Made by a program: the position numbers and the translations under genes. The notes below the pieces were generated by a model. It had not been told where the DNA came from. It made no database searches and saw only the letters and a program-made list of their open reading frames with translations. This document shows positions 13,591-20,042 of a stretch of DNA of 20,164 bases, one piece after another. The stretch spans positions 1 through 20,164 of IMG/VR virus record IMGVR_UViG_3300044623_001560, one strand, 5' to 3'. Each line of letters starts with the position of its first letter. The first letter of the stretch is position 1. Source of the DNA: a virus.

Positions 13591-15102
13591 ATGAAACTAA
13601 CTAACGAAACCGTATCCCTGCTAGACCCGAAGATAGTCCTCATTTCCAAGCTCAACACCCGCCAGCCCAAGAAGGCCGACGTCGCCGAGCTAATGGAAAC
13701 CATCAAGAACTCCGGCCAGATCACCCCCGCCGTCGCCCGCCCGCATCCGACTAAGCCCGGCCACTACGAGCTCGCCACCGGCGCCCGCCGCAAGGTGGCC
13801 TGCGAGGCACTCAAGATCACCCTCAAAGTCGTCATCCGCGAGATTCCGGATGCGGAGTTCGAGGACATGATCCTCATCGACAACCTCCAACGCGAAGACC
13901 CCGATCCGATGTCGGAAGCCACCCTCATCGAGCGCCGCCTCGCCGCTGGCGCGATGCCCACCGAGATCGCCGCCAAGTACGGTAAGAGCGAGACTTGGCT
14001 AAAGCGACGGATGAAACTCACATGCCTCACCACCGCCGTCCGCGAGGCATGGAAACCAGAAGGCTACATGGCTCACTACACCACCGAGATGATGGAATAC
14101 GTCGGCACCCTGCTAGAACACGATCAAGACGAACTCGCCGCCAGCCGCTGGGACCACGAAGTCACGCTCTCCGCACTCATTCACTCGACCACCCGCTCCG
14201 GCCATGACTTGGCGGATGTGGCGTGGCTGGACGACCCCTGCTCATTCATCGCCGGATGCGGCCCCGGATGCGCCACCGACACCTCAAAGGGACTCTTCCC
14301 AGATCCCGACTCGGCCTGCGGCACCTGCCTCAACGGAGCCTGTTTCAAGAAACGCCAGTCCCTCGTCCGCACCGCGAAAATGTCCGACGTCCTCGCAGAC
14401 CGCCCCATCACCGACTTCATCGTCTTTAGCTCTCGCGGCTACGGCGACACGTTCTCCCACGACGGCAAGGAGGCGAAATGCTTACCCTCTTGGAAGCTCA
14501 AGGAACACTACACCATCGCCAAGAAATCCGGTCCTAACACTCTACTAGGACTCGACGTGGGCGACCTCGACCAACCCGCCGTGATCCACATCAAGCGCAA
14601 AGTGGACAACAACGGCACCACCGCAGATGCCACCGTCGGCAAGAAAGAATCCCGCGAAGACCGCCTCACCAGCAAACGCCTCTCCGTGATGAACCAACTC
14701 ATCGACAACGAAGTCATCGACGCCAAGATACCCACTGGCGTCTCCATGCTGCGGCTCGCCGCAGCGTTCGGTATGAACACCTCCCGCAACATAGCGGACG
14801 AAACGGCATGGCAATCTCTCTACAGCGGTGGAAATGAAATGACGGGTCTCGGCTGGAAAGGCGACCAAGGCACTGCGGAGCAAGTGATCTGGGATACCAT
14901 CCGCCCTATCCTCCGCAAGCGTCTGAATTATCAAACCGGCAAGGATTTGCTCCGCGAAGAACGCCGTACCAATATGGTCCGCACCGCGATGCTACTCGGC
15001 ATGGACTACGAAGCGGAGTGGCAGAAAATCTGCACCAAGGATGTGACCGTGCCGAAAAGCTGGGGACCAGGAATTGATCCGGTAACGCTGAAAGCAGCAT
15101 GA
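13591..15102 (+). CDS. ParB/Srx-type DNA-binding protein with Cys cluster
   Basis: A 503-residue protein. The ParB N-terminal domain is visible: LNTRQPKK (21-28), the CTP-binding segment TGARRKVACE (63-72, where ParB usually has GERR), and DNLQRED (97-103). A helix-turn-helix follows (MPTEIAAKYGKSETWLKRRM, 122-141). A cluster of six Cys at 217, 223, 227, 243, 246 and 251 includes CFKKR, as in some large phage and plasmid ParB-family proteins, and may bind metal. The rest is helical and unassigned. Such proteins bind a short palindromic site and act in partition or regulation. The dispersed palindrome is an obvious candidate site but this is inference. No ParA gene is visible. Ends in an ATGA overlap at 15099. 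Confidence 0.88.
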   Translation: MKLTNETVSLLDPKIVLISKLNTRQPKKADVAELMETIKNSGQITPAVARPHPTKPGHYELATGARRKVACEALKITLKVVIREIPDAEFEDMILIDNLQREDPDPMSEATLIERRLAAGAMPTEIAAKYGKSETWLKRRMKLTCLTTAVREAWKPEGYMAHYTTEMMEYVGTLLEHDQDELAASRWDHEVTLSALIHSTTRSGHDLADVAWLDDPCSFIAGCGPGCATDTSKGLFPDPDSACGTCLNGACFKKRQSLVRTAKMSDVLADRPITDFIVFSSRGYGDTFSHDGKEAKCLPSWKLKEHYTIAKKSGPNTLLGLDVGDLDQPAVIHIKRKVDNNGTTADATVGKKESREDRLTSKRLSVMNQLIDNEVIDAKIPTGVSMLRLAAAFGMNTSRNIADETAWQSLYSGGNEMTGLGWKGDQGTAEQVIWDTIRPILRKRLNYQTGKDLLREERRTNMVRTAMLLGMDYEAEWQKICTKDVTVPKSWGPGIDPVTLKAA

Positions 15103-15200
15103 TTATGAAACTCCAACGGATTAAACACCTCGTGTGGGTGGCGCTCTGGTTGGCCATAACCATAGTTATGGTCGCAACCATAACCGATTTAATTATATGA
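15099..15200 (+). CDS. single-pass membrane microprotein, 33 residues
   Basis: The ATG at 15099 overlaps the ParB-type stop (ATGA), and the TGA at 15198-15200 overlaps the helicase ATG at 15197 (ATGA), so this short frame exactly bridges two large genes in the style of the whole block. The product begins MIMKLQRIKH, basic, then has a continuous hydrophobic stretch of about 19 residues (11-29, LVWVALWLAI then TIVMVATIT) and ends DLII. This reads as a positively charged N terminus and one transmembrane helix. The function is unknown; holin-like or inhibitor peptides are possibilities, not evidence. The coding sequence contains an inverted repeat CCATAAC-CATA-GTTATGG at 15154-15171. Confidence 0.6.
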   Translation: MIMKLQRIKHLVWVALWLAITIVMVATITDLII

Positions 15201-17194
15201 AACTCAAGAAATTCCAACGGGATCACTATGCCCGCGCGGCACTGGTCAAGGGGCTGATGCTGGCTCACGAACAAGGCACTGGCAAGTCGTTCGCAGCGTT
15301 TTGCATTCCCTACGTCTGGCGGGCACGGCGGGTACTCATCGCCGCACCGGTGGACTTGCATGACCAACTCCGCAAGGAGGCGATCAAGCAATTCGGAATC
15401 GCGCTGCCAACCATCAAGTCGATGGACGATGTGAGACTTCATCGGCTCGATCAAATCGCGAAACCCTTGCACAAGGGGCAAATGCCTAAGTACTATCTGG
15501 TAGGGTACGAAGCTCTCACGCGTAACGGCGCGGACGAGTGGCCTGCCTTCGTGGATGCCAAGGGCAAGGTGGTGATGCGCCACCGCGAACGGGCACGACT
15601 GATCGAGGCCAAGACATTCGCCAAGGAGCATGTGCTTTCCCGCTTGCTAGGGACGAAGGTGGATTTCTCTCCCTACATGCAAGGAGTGGGGGCAGAGCAG
15701 CAAGGCATCACCTGCGTCTGGCATCCCTCGCTGGCCCGCGAGCTCAAGCAACTCGAAGGCCGCGGCGCGGGATTCGACTGCGTGGTGCTGGACGAGGCGA
15801 CGATGATCCAGGGCGACTCAAAGATTTCCCGTGGGGTGACGATCCTCAACCCAGAATACCGTCTACTGATGAGCGGAACCCCTGCCAAGAATAAGTTAGA
15901 AAGCATCTTCACACTGGCATGGTGGGCGGCAGGTGGCAGCGAGACGCCTACGGCGCGCTGGCCCTACCCGCGCGATGGCAAGGATACCTTCGCCAAGCAT
16001 CACCTCGAAATCGACCGCTACATATCCCGCGAGGAAGACCAAGCCGCCAAGCTCGGCAAGCGCCGCGCCTCGGTGCGGATGATCAAATCCACAGCCCGCG
16101 TCTGCAACGTCCAACGTCTTTGGCGCTTGCTGGCCCCGGTGACGCTGCGGATGCGTAAGGCGGATTGCGGCGAGGCAATCGTCGCGAAGACGGTACGCCC
16201 CATCGAATGCCAGATGGGCGCGGCTCAAGCGGCAGTGTACAAAGAACATTTACAAAACCGCCCGACCTCACCAGCCGGGATGCCGGGAGCGAAACTGTCC
16301 GGCTTGGCCCGCATCGGGATGCAGCTCACCAACTTGCGGATCGCCTCGGTCTGCCCAGACTCACCCTCGCTGGACGAGGTGATTTCCATGGCCCATCCGG
16401 CACGCAAGAGGTCATGGACGCCATGGACACCCAAGCTGGCGACGGTGCTGTCCTTGACGGCAGACCTGCTAGACAATGGCGAGCAAGTGATGATCGGCTC
16501 GCCGTTCACCCGTTTTAACCAAACCCTTTACCAACTTCTCACCGAGGCTGGGGTATCCGTCCTGCTGCTGGACGGCGAAATCTCCCCGACTCAGCGCGGC
16601 TTGTTGGCGGAGCAATTCAAGAACGGCAACACCGCCGTGCTCATCGCCGGATACGCCTCGATGGGGCGAGGTCACTCGTTCGAGAATTGCGCCCACCTAA
16701 TCGCGGTGGGCTACCCATGGGCCTACGATGTGTTCGCGCAATTCGTGGACCGGATCTGGCGGCTCACCTCGCTGCGACCGATCACGGTCTATCCGGTCAT
16801 CACCACCGGCTCGATAGAGGAGCGGATGCGTGACCTTTTCTCCGACAAATCCGACACCGCACAACTCATGCTCGACGGCAAACTCTTCCCCGACACGGTG
16901 GACGACATCGATCCGGAGCGACTGCTGGCAGAAGCCTTCGACGCCTTCAAGGCGGCCGGACCCGGCGCGGACGAGAGCTTGCTGGAATCCGCCTGGCCCT
17001 CGCTGGCGAAGCGGCTCGGCTGGAGCCAAAAACGCTACCTCGAATGGCACCCGCCCATCGTCACGCCGAAAGTGACGGCAGAGGACATCGCCCGTGCGAA
17101 CGAGGGAATCAAGATCGACCCGATATTTGACTTTGCAGTGGCTAAAGAACGACTAAAACAACAGTTTATAAACAGACAAAAACCAAAACTATGA
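15197..17194 (+). CDS. SNF2-like DEAD/H-family helicase
   Basis: A 665-residue protein with ATG at 15197. A GTG at 15134 in frame would extend it, but the ATGA overlap with the microprotein favours 15197. Walker A HEQGTGKS (24-31), motif II VVLDEAT (196-202), motif III LLMSGTPAKN (223-232), and near the C terminus the SNF2 motif V and VI region (AGYASMGRGHSFENC, then QFVDRIWRLTSLRP). SNF2 proteins translocate on duplex DNA. As a phage-type member it may act in replication, remodelling or defence. Codon use changes here: in 16621-16680 there are 20 C and 19 G, against 27 C and 11 G in 12421-12480 of the methylase-like gene. It carries palindrome copy 8. Ends in an ATGA overlap at 17191. Confidence 0.9.
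   Translation: MKLKKFQRDHYARAALVKGLMLAHEQGTGKSFAAFCIPYVWRARRVLIAAPVDLHDQLRKEAIKQFGIALPTIKSMDDVRLHRLDQIAKPLHKGQMPKYYLVGYEALTRNGADEWPAFVDAKGKVVMRHRERARLIEAKTFAKEHVLSRLLGTKVDFSPYMQGVGAEQQGITCVWHPSLARELKQLEGRGAGFDCVVLDEATMIQGDSKISRGVTILNPEYRLLMSGTPAKNKLESIFTLAWWAAGGSETPTARWPYPRDGKDTFAKHHLEIDRYISREEDQAAKLGKRRASVRMIKSTARVCNVQRLWRLLAPVTLRMRKADCGEAIVAKTVRPIECQMGAAQAAVYKEHLQNRPTSPAGMPGAKLSGLARIGMQLTNLRIASVCPDSPSLDEVISMAHPARKRSWTPWTPKLATVLSLTADLLDNGEQVMIGSPFTRFNQTLYQLLTEAGVSVLLLDGEISPTQRGLLAEQFKNGNTAVLIAGYASMGRGHSFENCAHLIAVGYPWAYDVFAQFVDRIWRLTSLRPITVYPVITTGSIEERMRDLFSDKSDTAQLMLDGKLFPDTVDDIDPERLLAEAFDAFKAAGPGADESLLESAWPSLAKRLGWSQKRYLEWHPPIVTPKVTAEDIARANEGIKIDPIFDFAVAKERLKQQFINRQKPKL
15464..15477. repeat. 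dispersed palindrome copy 8 (centre CA), inside a gene
   Basis: CCCTTGCACAAGGG, preceded by AAA and followed by G instead of T, inside the helicase gene. It reads CCC TTG CAC AAG GGG, giving PLHKG (residues 90-94), between the Walker A and motif II regions. Confidence 0.9.
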
Positions 17195-17562
17195 AAAAAC
17201 GAGAACTTACCCTCGAAGATTACGCGTTGATAGATACACTCTTCGATGACCCCAAAGCGTGGAACAACTGGCTCGTCAGCCAAGGCTACGAACCTTTCCT
17301 CGACTTACCGGAATGCCTCGCGCTCATCCCTAAGGACAAATGGATGGAAAATACCAAGGTCGTCACCCCGCCTGCCGTGCAAAAGTATCTGGACAGCGGC
17401 GACATCCTCACGCCGCACACCATCGAGATGATGGAGTTAGCGATTGAAAAAGCGTATGGCGTGGAAGCCCCGTGGTACATCACCGCGGTGACTCCCTACT
17501 ACAATGCAGCGAATGGAGAATCGCCAACGGTGGAGTATTTCTACTTGGGGAGGGAATCATGA
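17191..17562 (+). CDS. hypothetical protein, 123 residues
   Basis: Starts in the ATGA overlap with the helicase and ends in an ATGA overlap with the BRO gene at 17559-17562. The sequence begins MKKRELTLEDYALIDTLFDD. A helix with WNNWLVSQGYEPFLDLPECL follows, then AVQKYLDSGDILTPHTIEMM, and it ends in aromatic-rich strands (WYITAVTPYYN). The helical pattern looks like a small globular protein. No family recognised. Confidence 0.7.
   Translation: MKKRELTLEDYALIDTLFDDPKAWNNWLVSQGYEPFLDLPECLALIPKDKWMENTKVVTPPAVQKYLDSGDILTPHTIEMMELAIEKAYGVEAPWYITAVTPYYNAANGESPTVEYFYLGRES
17549..17553 (+). promoter_or_regulatory. Shine-Dalgarno sequence of the BRO gene
   Basis: GGAGG lies 5 bp before the ATG at 17559, inside GGGGAGGG. 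It is the only strong ribosome-binding site I noticed in the window and so sets this gene apart from its neighbours, whose leaders are A/C-rich. Confidence 0.8.
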
Positions 17563-18212
17563 TCATCCAATTCAACAACGAAGAAGTCCGAACGGTCATA
17601 TTCAAAGGTGAAACGTGGTGGGTGGTAGGTGACGTTTGCAAGATCCTTAGTATTAGAAATCCGAGCCAAGCAATTACACGAATTCACCCGGATGACCTCA
17701 TTTTAAATGAGGTCATCGACGCTCTTGGCAGACCCCAAAAGACAAATCTCGTCTCCGAATCCGGTTTATACGACCTAATTTTACAGTCCCGAAGTCCCAA
17801 AGCTGCCACTTTTCGGCGCTGGGTGACAAAAGAAGTGCTGCCCTCAATTCGAAAAAACGGCTTCTATTCTGCCGACAAAACGCTGGCCTGCCGGTTTCTT
17901 CAGCTTACTCACGCATTTCAATATGCCAACATGCTACCGCACAGCTCGCATAAACTGGCGTTAAAACTCATCAAAATTTCAAGTGATGACGAGCTTGGTG
18001 ACGTGGTTAAATTGGTAGAAAACTTGATTGGCGACGGCGGAGATCCGTACCTCGTAAGCAAGATCGAGCGCGAGCTTCCACGCCGTATCAAGATGGCCAA
18101 AATGGCAAGGGCTGAACAAATGGCCGCTGATTTTCTCAATAATGTTAGCGAAAACGATGCCGCCGCGTTGCGCTGCATGCTTGAGCAACAACCACCTTGG
18201 ACGAACGAGTAA
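17559..18212 (+). CDS. BRO-N domain phage regulator/antirepressor-like protein
   Basis: A 217-residue protein with ATG at 17559 in an ATGA overlap and a strong Shine-Dalgarno sequence. The BRO-N signature is clear: FNNEEVRTVIFKGETWWVVG, then DVCKILSI (25-32), NPSQAITRIHPDD, then SESGLYDLILQSR (66-78) and KAATFRRWVTKEVLPSIRKN (81-100). BRO-N domains bind DNA, and such proteins often act as antirepressors or regulators in phages. The C-terminal 110 residues are helical and of no recognised family. GC is about 43-45% here against 67% in 4501-4560 of the clamp gene. Together with the different ribosome-binding site this suggests separate acquisition. A 27-bp palindrome lies inside the coding sequence. 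Confidence 0.9.
   Translation: MIIQFNNEEVRTVIFKGETWWVVGDVCKILSIRNPSQAITRIHPDDLILNEVIDALGRPQKTNLVSESGLYDLILQSRSPKAATFRRWVTKEVLPSIRKNGFYSADKTLACRFLQLTHAFQYANMLPHSSHKLALKLIKISSDDELGDVVKLVENLIGDGGDPYLVSKIERELPRRIKMAKMARAEQMAADFLNNVSENDAAALRCMLEQQPPWTNE
17691..17717. repeat. 27-bp palindrome inside BRO gene
   Basis: GATGACCTCATTT and AAATGAGGTCATC are perfect 13-bp arms around a single T. It encodes DDLILNEVI. At this length it is unlikely by chance in a window of this size. A self-regulatory binding site for the BRO protein is one reading; a cruciform or a sequence-duplication scar are others. Confidence 0.8.
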
Positions 18213-18213
18213 A

Positions 18214-18227
18214 CCCTTGCACAAGGG
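18214..18227. repeat. dispersed palindrome copy 9 (centre CA)
   Basis: CCCTTGCACAAGGG, preceded by AAA (18211-18213, the last two bases of the BRO stop and one gap base) and followed by T and then CA of the minus-strand terminase stop. It fills almost the whole 15-bp gap between the two convergent genes, so it could serve as a shared transcription end. Confidence 0.9.
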
Positions 18228-20042
18228 TCAATCTGACTCACCGGCTTTTTTCCACAACTCCAAGTCTTCAGGCATGTGCAGCAGACCGGTCGCCGCAGCG
18301 GCGACGATCTGCATCTGCTCGCAGTCCGCAAGGTGGTCTTCCTTGCGGCGCTGATACCACTCCAGAGACTCATGCCCGTTACGGCCCATGCGGGCGCGGC
18401 GGTCCCAAGTGGTGACTTGCAGGTTGTAGTCCTGCCCGGTGTGCGGGAAGATTTCCCACTGCCCCATCACCCCGTGGAGGAACGCATACATTCGGGCGAT
18501 GACACCGTATTTCGCCCAAACGTATAGCTCGATGTCGCGGATGTTGAGGTTCTTCTTACGGCCCAGCGTCGGATCAACCATCGACTTGGTGAACAACCAG
18601 GTCTTGCCGCGGATCTTGTAGCCGTCCTTATCGTCGCCCTTGAGTGCCTTCCACCGGTAGCCGGAGTCGATGATTTTTTGATAGACCTCGGGTGCCCACT
18701 GGCCGGAGTCAATGACGACATTGTCCTCCACGACGTTCCATTCCTCGGCCTTGCTTTGCAGCTCCTCCCATGAATGCGCCTTGCCATAGGCCAGAAGGCG
18801 GCTTTTAGCCCCCGCACCCCATGCCCGGATAACGTACCAGAAGTGCCGCCCACCGGCGCCTTGCACGTCCACGGACATGAAGCGGTGCACCTCCAACTCC
18901 CATGGGAGCATCGGGTCGTAGTCCACGACGCGGTCAGCGATGTATTTATCATCGTCGCCGTAGCGGAGCTGGTCGGTCCAGACCTCGCCGCGGGTCTCGT
19001 TGATGTGGGATTTAAGCGGCTCATGCTCAGACCATTCGAGAGCTTTCTTGGCATCAAGGAACTGAAAGACCTGTTTTTTCCAGCCCCGCCACCACGGGAC
19101 GAGCGCGTTCCAGGTGTAGGACTTACGGTTGGACGGAGCGTTCGGGTTGTAGGAAACCCACTTGCCACGGGTGGAAATGTATTTCCGCTCCGGCACGGTG
19201 TCGCGCCAAACATGGTCGCACTCGGGATTCCAGCAATGGTAGCGGATCGTTTCCGCAAGAGCATCGGCACGATAGCCGCCTTTCTCACCGTCGTAGGTTT
19301 CCTCGGTTTTATCCCACTTGAGCCCGCCAGATGAGGATTGATCCCCCCACCCCATATCATGGTAATTACCGCAGACCGGGCACTCCACCTCCCACCTCGC
19401 CTGGTGCCCGCCCAAGTACGAACGATGGACGGCATCTCCTTCATCGGCAGGTGTCGTGATGATGACTTTCTTGTAATTGTGGGTGTAGGACTCAGTTCGC
19501 TGGCTGACCATTTCCAGCGCACCCTTCGGATACGAGCGGGCCTCGTCCAGAATGAGGTAGCGAAACGGCGTGGACTGGAGCGAGGCCGGAGACTCGGAAC
19601 CGGTGATGATGAGCGGCGCTCCGGGAAAATAGATCTCCAGCGTCGTACGGAACATCCGGTTCGTCGGCATGATCTCAGCGGTCGGTGCTGTTTTCTCCAG
19701 CAGCGGAAGAAGCCGGCCCTTGGAGAGCTTCTTCGCCTCGTTCAGTTTCGCCGTGACCCAGAGGATAGGACCGGGATTTTGAGTGAGTGTCCATGGCACA
19801 ACTGCCAGCAACGTAAGGGTTTTCCCTGACTGCGCGGAGCAAATGACGGTGATCTCGTTGACCTCCGGATCGGCGAAGTCCTCCATGATCTGGCGGACGA
19901 ACATCGCGTCCTCGGAACTCCACTTGCTCCCATCTACGGGATTTCGGACATGCTTTTCAGCCCATCGCCAAGGTTGTTTTTCTTGAGTAGGTCTTGCAGA
20001 TGCACATAAACGCTCGACCAAAATGGTTTTTTTTTTGCCCAA
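18228..20042 (-). CDS. phage terminase large subunit (GpA family)
   Basis: About 604 residues, close to lambda GpA (641). The enzyme packages DNA into phage heads with an ATPase and a nuclease. Walker A CSAQSGKT (68-75), Walker B YLILDEA (162-168) and ITTPADEGD (195-203, coupling motif) are visible. A metal-binding pair CPVC (221-224) joins C270 and C275. The nuclease part shows MSVDVQG (389-395, D392) and DSGQWA (445-450). The first 22 residues of the frame have poor codon use. The only upstream starts are TTG codons (20042 or 20021), so the exact N terminus is uncertain; see the overlapping ORF. It is convergent with the BRO gene and has no portal gene after it. Confidence 0.93.
   Translation of the reverse strand: MGKKKTILVERLCASARPTQEKQPWRWAEKHVRNPVDGSKWSSEDAMFVRQIMEDFADPEVNEITVICSAQSGKTLTLLAVVPWTLTQNPGPILWVTAKLNEAKKLSKGRLLPLLEKTAPTAEIMPTNRMFRTTLEIYFPGAPLIITGSESPASLQSTPFRYLILDEARSYPKGALEMVSQRTESYTHNYKKVIITTPADEGDAVHRSYLGGHQARWEVECPVCGNYHDMGWGDQSSSGGLKWDKTEETYDGEKGGYRADALAETIRYHCWNPECDHVWRDTVPERKYISTRGKWVSYNPNAPSNRKSYTWNALVPWWRGWKKQVFQFLDAKKALEWSEHEPLKSHINETRGEVWTDQLRYGDDDKYIADRVVDYDPMLPWELEVHRFMSVDVQGAGGRHFWYVIRAWGAGAKSRLLAYGKAHSWEELQSKAEEWNVVEDNVVIDSGQWAPEVYQKIIDSGYRWKALKGDDKDGYKIRGKTWLFTKSMVDPTLGRKKNLNIRDIELYVWAKYGVIARMYAFLHGVMGQWEIFPHTGQDYNLQVTTWDRRARMGRNGHESLEWYQRRKEDHLADCEQMQIVAAAATGLLHMPEDLELWKKAGESD

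Noticed and set aside
287-18227. CRISPR array from the repeated palindrome
   Set aside because: Copies are kilobases apart with no regular spacers of 30-40 bp, and several are inside genes.
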